From Fodinibius sediminis (GTDB lineage Bacteria > Bacteroidota > Rhodothermia > Balneolales > Balneolaceae): 64,000 nucleotides of DNA. The notes beneath the pieces are model-generated. The model did no database searches, was not told the DNA's origin, and saw nothing but the letters and a program-made list of their open reading frames with translations. Below are positions 54,150-62,125 of this stretch, one piece after another; within the stretch, counting starts at the first letter, position 1; every line of letters starts with the position of its first letter. The stretch spans positions 28,271-92,270 of the forward strand of contig NZ_FXTH01000015.1 in the NCBI RefSeq assembly GCF_900182555.1, in the 5' to 3' direction. The position numbers and the translations under genes are program-made.

Positions 54150-55028
54150 ATGAATGTTGAAGATGTTATTGGAAATACGCCACTTGTAAAACTCAGTTCG
54201 ATTCCGACGAATCGTGACGTTGCCATTCACTGTAAGCTGGAGGGACAAAATCCCGGCGGAAGCGTCAAGGATCGTGCCGCACTGGGGATGATCAACGGGG
54301 CGCTGCAACGTGGTGACATCGAGCGCGGCGATAAGCTGGTGGAAGCCACCAGCGGCAATACCGGGATCGCCCTGGCCATGATTGCCCGGATGAAAGGATT
54401 GCAGATGACGCTGGTGATGCCGGAAGATGCTACCGAGGAGCGCATAAAAACCATGCGGGCCTACGGGGCCGAGGTGATCTTGACACCGGCAGAGAAGACG
54501 ATTGAATATTCCAGGACGAAAGCAGAAGAGATGGCTGAAAGCGGGGAATACTATATGCTGAACCAGTTTGGCAATGCCGATAATCCCGGCATGCATTACC
54601 GTACGACCGGTCCCGAAATCTGGCGCGATACGGGCGGGGAGATCACGCATTTTGTTTCAGCCATGGGTACCACCGGTACCATTATGGGGGTATCGCGTTA
54701 TTTGAAAGAACAGGATCCCGAGGTCCGGATTGTGGGCACCCAGCCAACCGACGGATCCAGTATTCCCGGCATCCGGCGATGGTCGCCCGAATTCCTGCCC
54801 GATATTTTTGAGGATGACCGCGTTGATGAGGTTGTGGATGTGAGTGAGGATGAGGCCCGACGGATGACCCGCCGCATGGCCAGGGAAGAAAGCATCATGG
54901 CCGGGATGAGCAGCGGCGGGGCTTTGGCAGCTGCGCTGAAAGTAGCAGACCGTATGGACAGCGGAACCATCGTCTGCATTACCTGTGACCGCGGCGACCG
55001 GTACTTGAGTTCCGACCTTTTTGATTGA
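54150..55028 (+). CDS. cysM: cysteine synthase B-type
   Basis: 292 residues, PLP enzyme converting O-acetylserine (or O-phosphoserine) plus sulfide/thiosulfate to cysteine. PLP lysine in GGSVKDRAALGMIN (about residue 38), EATSGNTGIALAMI (phosphate/substrate loop), and SAMGTTGTIMGVSRYL. The short length and GMSSGGALAAALKV end are typical of CysM. The gene ends with SSDLFD and its 3' end carries one copy of the 15-bp repeat that recurs at 57372. The terminator at 55064 closes the operon. Confidence 0.92.
   Translation: MNVEDVIGNTPLVKLSSIPTNRDVAIHCKLEGQNPGGSVKDRAALGMINGALQRGDIERGDKLVEATSGNTGIALAMIARMKGLQMTLVMPEDATEERIKTMRAYGAEVILTPAEKTIEYSRTKAEEMAESGEYYMLNQFGNADNPGMHYRTTGPEIWRDTGGEITHFVSAMGTTGTIMGVSRYLKEQDPEVRIVGTQPTDGSSIPGIRRWSPEFLPDIFEDDRVDEVVDVSEDEARRMTRRMAREESIMAGMSSGGALAAALKVADRMDSGTIVCITCDRGDRYLSSDLFD
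55010..55024 (+). repeat. 15-bp direct repeat, copy 1 (cysM 3' end)
   Basis: TTCCGACCTTTTTGA, identical to bases 57372-57386, where it is read in the same codon phase (SDLF) at the end of an IS OrfA-like remnant. The two copies enclose the AT-rich island. Confidence 0.6.
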
Positions 55029-55063
55029 AACCTTAGTTGTAACGTTCAGTATGGCCCTGTGTA

Positions 55064-55093
55064 AACCGGCTGCGGGCCGGTTGGTTTCTTTTT
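55064..55093 (+). terminator. cysteine operon terminator
   Basis: Stem AACCGGC / GCCGGTT with loop TGCGG, followed by GGTTTCTTTTT, 36 bases after the cysM stop codon. Canonical intrinsic terminator. Confidence 0.8.
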
Positions 55094-55701
55094 CAAGACT
55101 GGTTTATCCATTCCTTTTCAGCAATACACCGCTTCAACTATTTATTATTCCCCTTCCCGGTTTATCAGGGCCAGGGCTTAAGTATGGAAACCTCTTTTTT
55201 CGCCTTCGACAGAGAAGTGATGATTTCAGCGACCGCTAACTTGAGCTGTTTCTATCTCTTCAAAAAAGAACGGGAATCAGATGTTATTGAACTTAACTTC
55301 GATCTTGGTTCATTCTTGATGTGATCATCAATGATATCTACAAATTAAGTTACAAAGGAGATACTAGGCGAAAACAAGCCAACAGAACCACCTGACCTCC
55401 TAAAACGGGAGGCTGACACTCCTAGGGAAACAATAGCCAAAAATTGACGAATCTTTAGTAAAAAAAGTTGCTTATAAATCCTTGTTTTTCAAAGAAGCTA
55501 TTCAGTAAAAAGCATTACATATATTACAGTTAATTGCCTACATGATTTTTAAGTTCATAACACGATCATTCAATTGAGTAACTAAGTCATTCATTCGGGA
55601 AAGTAAGAGTATGAGTAATAATGAAGAAGAGTACTTTAAATTTGGCCTCTTTCTATAGGTCATTATCGAAAAGGCAAGGTCTAAAGATGGAAGGTTAAAT
55701 A
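55094..55701. other. AT-rich intergenic part of the accessory island
   Basis: No gene or RNA recognised. Composition is clearly AT-rich compared with the flanking core genes. Short CCTCC/GGAGG inverted pieces near 55397-55412 (CTCCTAAAACGGGAG) are the only structure seen. The minus-strand 76-codon frame at 55538-55768 has no protein-like features. Confidence 0.4.
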
Positions 55702-55990
55702 AGAATATTATTAGAAAATTCAGATAAATTCCTTGTTGAACCTTGTAATAAAAAAACGTTGCCCACATTTAAGGCTTTAAGGAAGTTGCATCGAGTTTAT
55801 TAAGTAAGTCCTTGCCCAATATTAATGACCATTCTTTTAGATAGCGGATTTAAGAGTGCTTATGATATTTCAAAATCAACGGAAGAAAAGTTCAGTGAAT
55901 CTTTAAAATAACATGATTCCAGTTGAAGAGGCTCAAAAAATATATAAAGCTGCAATTTCTTTGTCTCAAGATTATAATAGAAATGATTAA
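55702..55990 (+). pseudogene. relic of a Tc toxin A-like/neuraminidase-like domain protein
   Basis: The plus frame starting at 55741 reads TLPTFKALRKLHRVY, a TAA stop (55801-55803), then VSPCPILMTILLDSGFKSAY and DISKSTEEKFSESLK to another TAA at 55909-55911. Shifting one base continues as NMIPVEEAQKIYKAAISLSQ and DYNRND. Read together this follows the Tc toxin subunit A pattern LQRVYQVSPSP..LL..GF.SAYDI..FE..L..A..IY.KA. The stop could be a CAA-to-TAA change (Q in VYQVSP). So this is a decayed fragment with one nonsense and one frameshift. Upstream, LLENSDKFLVEPCN is the last readable part. Confidence 0.6.
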
Positions 55991-55996
55991 TTCTCA

Positions 55997-57157
55997 GTGT
56001 CTGTAATCCAACAAGAAGATATAACCTCAGAAGGGCGAAAAGCACTAAAAGTACTTCTCCTACTAGTTATGGGTGGAGCATTTGTAGTAATCGTATTTGC
56101 ACTGCAATCGCTTCAGGTTTCGAGCTTTGTATCTATTTTGGGTGTTGGGGTAATGACTGCTGGTGCATCTCTTCTATTGGGAGGTTTAATTGGTTTTTTA
56201 TTCGGAATTCCTAAAACACTGCAACAAGATGGATCAACAGATGTAAATACTAAACTGGGAAATGTCTCAAATAAAGGGGCAATTTATAGAGCAAATACAA
56301 ACCTTGAACAAATCTCTGATTGGTTAACCAAAATATTAGTTGGGGTTGGATTAACGCAGCTTACAAGCCTTCCTGAAGGTTTTAGTGTTATCTCTGAAAA
56401 CTTATCAGTAGGGTTAGGCGGTTTCGAAAGCAGTGGTATTTTAGGTGTAGCACTGATTGTTTATTATTTAATTTGTGGATTTCTAATAGGTTTCTTGTGG
56501 ACACGCTTAAATCTAATAGGTGAATTTAAAAAAGCAGATTCAACTTTGGCCACCACAGTACTTTCAGAACAAATAGCAGTTTTAGATAAAATGGAGTCTC
56601 AACTTGACGAAAAGGGAAAGCGTCAAATTCAAGAAATTAGACTCAATACTGAGAGAAAGTTGGCATCGTTGCCGCAAGATGGAACATCATCATCGTCGAA
56701 AAAAATTAGGCAATTTGCAAAAGAATATGAGCAAATACGACGAACGATGAGTTCGGGGAGAGAACGGACGTTTAAAATGAGTACATTAATGGCTCAGGTG
56801 AGAGCGTTAGCAATCCAATCGAATTTTGAGCCACAAATAATTTTAGATTTTTATCATACTGGATCCTTAGGTAACAGAGTAGTGGCTTTGAATATCTTGA
56901 GTGTAATGAAGTATCCAGAATGTTTTGATATAATTTTGGATTCTATTGGTGGTTCAAAATCTGCATTTGAACAATATGCTGCTCTTAAGGCAGCTGAAAA
57001 TATAATAGACAATCTAAATAGAGACCAAAAAGAGAGGTTAGTTGAAGTCGTTAAAGATCAACGTAGCAGAGGACCAGAAAAATATATAACTCCAGATTCA
57101 GATCGATGGGCAATAAGTGAAAGAATTCTTGCAGTAATAGTCCAACCCCAAGACTAG
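55997..57157 (+). CDS. unknown membrane protein with helical C-terminal domain
   Basis: 386 residues starting at GTG (55997), 6 bases after the toxin-relic stop. Three or four membrane segments: about 18-35 (LKVLLLLVMGGAFVVIVFA), 46-69 (VGVMTAGASLLLGGLIGFLFGIP), and 146-168 (GVALIVYYLICGFLIGFLW); between them is GAIYRANTNLEQISDWLTKIL, a motif I have met in other uncharacterised membrane proteins next to GFLFGIP. The C-terminal 210 residues are charged and helical (HEAT-like spacing NRVVALNILSVMKYPECFDI). Codon use is AT-rich unlike the flanks. Function unknown; a conflict-system or toxin-associated role is only a guess. Confidence 0.65.
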   Translation: MSVIQQEDITSEGRKALKVLLLLVMGGAFVVIVFALQSLQVSSFVSILGVGVMTAGASLLLGGLIGFLFGIPKTLQQDGSTDVNTKLGNVSNKGAIYRANTNLEQISDWLTKILVGVGLTQLTSLPEGFSVISENLSVGLGGFESSGILGVALIVYYLICGFLIGFLWTRLNLIGEFKKADSTLATTVLSEQIAVLDKMESQLDEKGKRQIQEIRLNTERKLASLPQDGTSSSSKKIRQFAKEYEQIRRTMSSGRERTFKMSTLMAQVRALAIQSNFEPQIILDFYHTGSLGNRVVALNILSVMKYPECFDIILDSIGGSKSAFEQYAALKAAENIIDNLNRDQKERLVEVVKDQRSRGPEKYITPDSDRWAISERILAVIVQPQD

Positions 57158-57291
57158 AGTAAAGAATTGGTTCTTGTTAGCTTTCCAGTAGGATTATACT
57201 CATATTCATATCCCAACTATTTTCTTTTACTACTCCGGACACACTTTTTGGGTAACTATCCAGCTAGTCGGTTACATTCCCAATCCCTCGG

Positions 57292-57390
57292 GAGAAAAAG
57301 AAGTTTGGCGGGCTCGGTTTCTCCAGGCTGCGGCAGCTGCAGGAGGATAACACTCAACTCAAAAAGCTAGTTTCCGACCTTTTTGAGTAA
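57292..57390 (+). pseudogene. remnant of an IS3-family OrfA transposase
   Basis: The plus frame reads REKKKFGGLGFSRLRQL then QEDNTQLKKLVSDLFE and stop. This fits the end of IS3-type OrfA proteins, where a KKYGGL/M element is followed by the leucine-zipper RLxxLEEENxRLKxLVADL. Upstream HTH and downstream OrfB are absent. It therefore marks a former insertion sequence. The final SDLFE codons coincide with the 15-bp repeat shared with the cysM 3' end. Confidence 0.6.
57372..57386 (+). repeat. 15-bp direct repeat, copy 2
   Basis: TTCCGACCTTTTTGA, identical to 55010-55024 in cysM, in the same codon phase. It ends the OrfA remnant. Flanking bases differ from copy 1 on both sides. Confidence 0.6.
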
Positions 57391-57717
57391 AGATTTGAAA
57401 AGTACTATCTGCTTTTTGGATCCAAGGCTAATTTTTAAAGAGGATATTATTTGTCAATACATTTTCCTTGTCAGAATTGTAAGAGTATTTCAAAAGGCGG
57501 GGTTATAACAAAACCCTCTTGTCCGGAACAGTTCCAAAACCCTGAAAAGCACATGCCTGAGACGTTGTGTAACACAATTAAAAAATACGCCGATATTTTC
57601 TGGCGACTTATCCAATCTACGAAGGGATATCAATGCTGTATGCCCTGACCACAAAAAGGTTCGTTTAGTTCTGTCACCAGGAGACCGAGGAAGTCTACAT
57701 AAGCAGTTACACACAAA

Positions 57718-57748
57718 ATAAAAAAGCCCCGGCATCAGCCGAGGCTTT
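57718..57748 (-). terminator. cold-shock gene terminator
   Basis: Stem AAAGCCCCGGC / GCCGAGGCTTT (one mismatch) with loop ATCA; on the minus strand it is followed by TTTTTTATTTT. It is 31 bases after the cold-shock stop codon. Confidence 0.85.
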
Positions 57749-57778
57749 AAATCAAAAAGTTGGAGAACCTAAACCGTT

Positions 57779-57991
57779 TTAAGCCAGGCTTCGTACATTA
57801 ATGGCACTTAAACCCTTGGATGTTTCTTCGACATCAAATTCCACGGCTTCTCCGTCTTTCAAACCTTGATCAAAGCCAAGATTCTCAACGTTGTTCCGGT
57901 GGACGAAGATATCTTTATTGCCCTCATTGGGACTTATAAATCCAAATCCTTTCTGGGAGTCGAAAAATTTTATTTTGCCTTCTTGTAACAT
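57779..57991 (-). CDS. cold-shock protein, CspA family
   Basis: 70 residues, single OB fold binding single-stranded nucleic acids. RNP1 KGFGFISP and RNP2 IFVHRNNV motifs are present; GKIKFFDSQKGFGFI is canonical. Likely RNA chaperone or transcription antiterminator. Isolated between the island and LapA-like gene, with a 393-bp upstream region that could hold a long 5' leader, as in other csp genes. Confidence 0.93.
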   Translation of the reverse strand: MLQEGKIKFFDSQKGFGFISPNEGNKDIFVHRNNVENLGFDQGLKDGEAVEFDVEETSKGLSAINVRSLA

Positions 57992-58384
57992 ATGTAATGT
58001 GTTTTATGCACCCGTAGGTTTCTCTTGTGAAAGGAGTTGAATTAACGCGTCGTTTCAGTAAAAGTTGCTTGTCAGGTGGGTAATTAAGTTTAACTCTTCA
58101 AGGTAATGCTAATAACCGGGAATACCTATTTATACTTCATAAAGGATGCCAAGCTAGTTAGTCTTACTCTCCCTAATGTAATCAGGTACCCGGTACTGAC
58201 CGCCTGTGTTTTGAAGTTTTAACTGTATCGTCCAGCCGGTAATGTTCCAAAGGAAGATGTAATTCCACGATAATTGCTCAGGTTGGGTATAGTTTCGTTT
58301 GCTGTTTCGAATATTCCCTCTTATTTATAGTAGTCGGCTGGATGACAGTCGCCTAATCCGGATTTCCAAAACAGGACCTGACCT
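57992..58384. other. 393-bp non-coding region between divergent csp and lapA-like genes
   Basis: No gene recognised. Could carry the leader of the cold-shock mRNA on the minus strand and the promoter of the LapA-like gene on the plus strand. No motif was firmly identified. Confidence 0.4.
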
Positions 58385-58615
58385 ATGAAAAAGTTAAAAT
58401 TGGTACTTTTTTTAGTCCTGATTCTGGTCTTGATATTGCTTGTGGTACAGAATACCGCTTCGGTACAGGCACATTTTCTTGGTTTTACCGCAGAAATGTC
58501 GCTGGTTGTGCTGCTTTTTCTGACCGGGGCGTTAGGCTTTGTTTCAGGGCTGGTACTTGGTTTTCTGTTGAAAAGCAGGAGCGTACAATCGGTCGAAAAG
58601 AAACGAAAGAATTAA
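58385..58615 (+). CDS. LapA-like small membrane protein
   Basis: 76 residues with two membrane helices (about 6-24, and 38-62: LVVLLFLTGALGFVSGLVLGFLL), the VVQNTASVQAHFLGF turn between them and a basic tail, matching the LapA/DUF1049 domain, linked to lipopolysaccharide assembly in E. coli. The role in this organism is not known. A KAS III gene follows 51 bases downstream. Confidence 0.75.
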   Translation: MKKLKLVLFLVLILVLILLVVQNTASVQAHFLGFTAEMSLVVLLFLTGALGFVSGLVLGFLLKSRSVQSVEKKRKN

Positions 58616-58666
58616 CGCAAATAATATTAAATAAACGCCGGTTGTAATATCGCAAAATTTTGAATT

Positions 58667-59746
58667 ATGGAAGACAAAATACATGCTGTCATTACGGGAA
58701 CCGGATCCTACATTCCCCGTCGCAAGGTTTCCAATAGTGATTTTTTAAAGAATACTTTTTTGAATAATGATGGGATTCCCTTGGGCAAGGATAACGAGGA
58801 AACCATTCAGAAGTTTGCTGAGATCACCGGTATACAGGCACGGCGGTATGCTGCTGATGATGTGCTGGCCTCGGATATGGGAGCAGAAGCCGGTGAGCAA
58901 GCTCTTGCATCGGCGGAACTGGATCCTGAGAAGCTGGATTATATCATCGTGGCCCATAATTTTGGTGATGTCCGTGCTGATAATCCACGAGTGGACATGG
59001 TGCCGACCCTGGCGTCGCGGGTTAAACACAAACTGGGAATAAAAAATCCGCATTGCATAGCCTACGATCTGCCTTTTGGCTGTCCGGGCTGGATTCAGGG
59101 ACTCATTCAGTGCAACTACTATTTGCGCAGCGGGGATGCATTGGCCGGCCTTGTTATCGGAACAGAGACGCTTTCGCGTATCTGTGATCCGCATGACCGT
59201 GACAGCATGATTTACTCCGATGGGGCAGGGGCTGCAGTACTGGAGGGCCGCCAAAGCAGCACGCCGGTGGGGATACTCAGTCATTCCGCCCGCACCGATA
59301 CCGAAGAGCAGGCCTATTATTTGAAAATGGATTCTTCATATCATCCTGACCATAATGATGCCCTTTTTATGAAGATGAAGGGGCGTAAACTGTATCAGTA
59401 TGCGCTTACTCATGTTCCCAACCTGGTAAAAACAAGCCTTGAAAAAGCGAATATCGGTTTTGATGAAGTTGCAAAAGTGCTTATTCATCAAGCCAACGCC
59501 AAAATGGATGCCGCTATTTTACAGCGCCTGGCAAAGTTGTACGGCTACGACGAAATTTCAGAAGATATTATGCCAATGACTATATCTCAGCTTGGGAATA
59601 GTTCTGTTGCCACCGTACCTACCCTTTTGGATCTGGTTCTTCGGGGTAAGATGGAGAACCAGCACATTGATACAGGGGATGTCATCGTTCTGGCATCTGT
59701 TGGGGCGGGAATGAATATCAATTCCATAGTTTATCAGATGGATTGA
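58667..59746 (+). CDS. ketoacyl-ACP synthase III family enzyme (FabH-like)
   Basis: 359 residues, thiolase fold. Catalytic triad: Cys139 in DLPFGCPGWIQG (differs from the usual AACAGF setting), His in LIHQANAKM and Asn in LGNSSVATVP, with VIVLASVGAGMNIN near the end. So it should condense an acyl-CoA with malonyl-ACP or act as an acyl-transferring relative. The bulky replacement around Cys139 and the 359-residue length exceed standard FabH (about 317-330), suggesting a specialised start unit. Solitary, not in a fab operon. Confidence 0.82.
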   Translation: MEDKIHAVITGTGSYIPRRKVSNSDFLKNTFLNNDGIPLGKDNEETIQKFAEITGIQARRYAADDVLASDMGAEAGEQALASAELDPEKLDYIIVAHNFGDVRADNPRVDMVPTLASRVKHKLGIKNPHCIAYDLPFGCPGWIQGLIQCNYYLRSGDALAGLVIGTETLSRICDPHDRDSMIYSDGAGAAVLEGRQSSTPVGILSHSARTDTEEQAYYLKMDSSYHPDHNDALFMKMKGRKLYQYALTHVPNLVKTSLEKANIGFDEVAKVLIHQANAKMDAAILQRLAKLYGYDEISEDIMPMTISQLGNSSVATVPTLLDLVLRGKMENQHIDTGDVIVLASVGAGMNINSIVYQMD

Positions 59747-59856
59747 CTTCCCGGTTTTTTTGATCAAGCCTCAGGTTGTTCACAAGGAGATAGGCCTGCG
59801 CTGCTTTATAAGTCCTACTTGCGTTAATCTGTAAATCATATTCTTGTCTACTCCAC

Positions 59857-61639
59857 ATGGGATTCGAACAGCTGTTGATTTTTGGCGTGTTATTAGGTGC
59901 GTTTATCGGGTTGGTGATCGATCTGTGGAGTCCGGATGGTATCCTGTTGACGGCCCTGGCAATTCTCACGATCAGCGGAGTTCTCAGCCTTGAACAGGCT
60001 TTTCAGGGGTTTGCAAATTCTACATTGATTGCGCTGGGCAGCCTATACGTGGTGTCGGCTGCGATGCGGGAAAGCGGGGCACTGGACCGTGCCAGTTCCT
60101 TTATCCTGGGGCGGGAGACCCGGAGTATCCAGCGAATTTTGCTGCGTTTGTGTCCCAGTGTATCCCTGTATTCGGCATTTTTAAATAACACCCCCGTTGT
60201 TGCTATGGGCATTCCCGCTATACGGCAATGGGCACTAAAAAAGAATATTGTCGTCTCAAAACTGCTTATGCCTCTTTCTTTTGCCGCTATTTTGGGAGGG
60301 CTCTGCACCTTAATTGGCACAAGTACCAATCTAATTACTCACGGGCTGCTGCAAAGCCACGGATTTGAGGGGCTTTCCTTTTTTGAGCTGGCCTGGGTCG
60401 GTGTCCCCTGTGCCATTGTAGGACTGTTCTACCTCGTTTTTATCTCTCCCATGCTGACCCCGGCCCGCCGGGATATCCGGTACGAGGAGGAGCGGAAGCG
60501 GAATCTATTGGTAGAAATTGAGATAACAGAAGGTGCGAATGTAATCGAGAAGACGATTCGGGAAACCAATTTAAGTGAAATACAGGGGTTTTATCTTTCT
60601 CGCATTAATCGCAGAGATCGTGAAATAGCTCCCGTACCAAACAACGAGAAAATCCAGCAGGGAGATCATCTGTTATATGCTGTCAAGGGTGGTATTGCGG
60701 TCACAGTACCCGACTTGACTGATTATCCCGGGTTGAGAATTGTTCAGCAGCCACCAAGAGATATTGAACAGGAAGGAAAGCCAGAAAGGGAGCTTCACCA
60801 GGTCGTTGTAAAAGAAGGATCGCCATTGGTCGGGTCCACTGTAGAAGAAGCCAGACTCCTCGAACGGTTCGGAGCTGCTGTAACCGGCGTGCGGAGAAGA
60901 GGTAAACGTGTTGATCAGCCTCTTGGACCGTTTGTGCTGCACCCCGGTGATGTGTTACTGCTTGATACAAGACCTGGATTTCGAGAGGCTTATGAGGACA
61001 CCAAGGATTTTTTCCTGACCAGTGCGGCCGGGGGTGAAGCAACCGGGGCAACGGCAAGCATTGAAGAGCATCGTTCCGGGGGGAAAAATTTGTATGTCTC
61101 GATTGCTGTGTTAGTGGGAATTGTGTCGCTGGTTGCCACCGGAATCGTTCATATTGCATTGGCCGGTATTTTAGGGGTCGCGGTATTGTTGAGTTTTAAT
61201 GTAATTCAAGCCGGGGAAGCTCGAAAATCAGTAGACTGGACCGTCTTGATTGTGATTGGTGCCGCTATTGGCCTGGGGAAAGCTATGGAGGTGAGCGGAA
61301 TGGCCGAACTTATTGGCAGCTGGATGGTGGCTCTTGCCAGCGCCTATGGTCACCGGCCTGCTTACTGAAATTATTACCAATAATGGCGCTGTGGCACTGA
61401 TGTTTCCGATCGCCTTATCCGTTACAGAGGCTCAGGGGATAGAAGTCCGTGGCCTTTTTATTGCTATCACCTTGGTGGCATCCATGTCTACGATTACCCC
61501 CATCGGTTATCAGACAAACCTTAGGGTTTACGGACCAGGCAATTATAAGGTTACAGATTTCTTTAACGTAGGTTTTCTTCTTGAATTAACCTTGTGGGCG
61601 GTGCTCATCATTCTGGTTCCCTTCTTTTGGCCAATGTAA
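59857..61639 (+). pseudogene. SLC13/TrkA-C type anion transporter, frameshifted
   Basis: Frame 1 (59857-61368) encodes 503 residues of an SLC13-type permease: N-terminal membrane helices with the motif ASTNLI-like GTSTNLITHG (about 149-158) and two TrkA-C-type cytoplasmic domains (about 210-370), then ends in ASAYGHRPAY. Frame +1 (from about 61350 to 61639) continues as TGLLTEIITNNGAVALMFPI and ...TPIGYQTNLRVYGPGNY, the conserved second NxA/NTN half. The break is at about 61345-61355, and about 8 residues expected there are missing, so a small deletion is likely. Sulfate or dicarboxylate transport is the family role; activity is doubtful unless it is a sequencing error. Confidence 0.8.
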
Positions 61640-62125
61640 ATTTTATAAAAATCCAATTTTTTGTTAAACCCAAAATAAAGAAGGACAGAATTAATTTTGT
61701 CCTTCAGGCATGTTGAAGAGTGATCTATAATGGATTCGATCTGAAAATAGGATCTTCCAGTCTTACTATTATTGCTATACATGCTAAACCAAGTAGAATA
61801 TGGACGAAGGCACTCATCCCAGTTCGGATTGATTCAATTAATCAATAGTCATGCGAATATACCGATAGGTTGCTTTTGGGGTTCGCAGTTAGAAATGGGG
61901 ATTACTGAAAAAAATCATAGAAATAGGTTGATAAATTCCGCATTTCCTTATTTCAAGGGGGTGAAAATCAGATTCGACGATGAATTTTGCACCACCTAAG
62001 TTATGAGTTGTTCATGGATAATAAGGCTGCCAAAGGGAGGATCGGCTTTCTTTTAAGTGGGACGTAAAAAAGAGGGAACATCTTCAAAAAAAAGAAATAT
62101 AGTGATACCTTATTAGTTATAATCT
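61640..62125. other. 486-bp intergenic region
   Basis: Holds one hairpin at 61681; a 75-codon plus frame at 61772 has no family features and no Shine-Dalgarno. AT-rich. Confidence 0.4.
61681..61704 (+). terminator. hairpin after the transporter
   Basis: Ten-pair stem AAGGACAGAA / TTTTGTCCTT (one G-T pair) with loop TTAA, 42 bases after the transporter stop codon. No T-run on the plus strand, but an AAATAAAG precedes it. Confidence 0.45.

Larger units (their letters stand above)
57158..57717. other. island tail with IS3 OrfA remnant
   Basis: No intact gene. Contains the IS remnant listed below. A frame at 57451-57648 starts at TTG after AGAGGA and encodes 65 residues with CQNCKS and a late CC, a possible tiny zinc-ribbon protein, but nothing supports expression. 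The cold-shock terminator lies at the far end. Confidence 0.4.

Noticed and set aside
55538..56045. Minus-strand frames of 76 and 61 codons in the island
   Set aside because: Low-complexity, antisense to the toxin relic or without features.
61772..61999. 75-codon plus frame
   Set aside because: No Shine-Dalgarno, no family features, AT-rich intergenic context.
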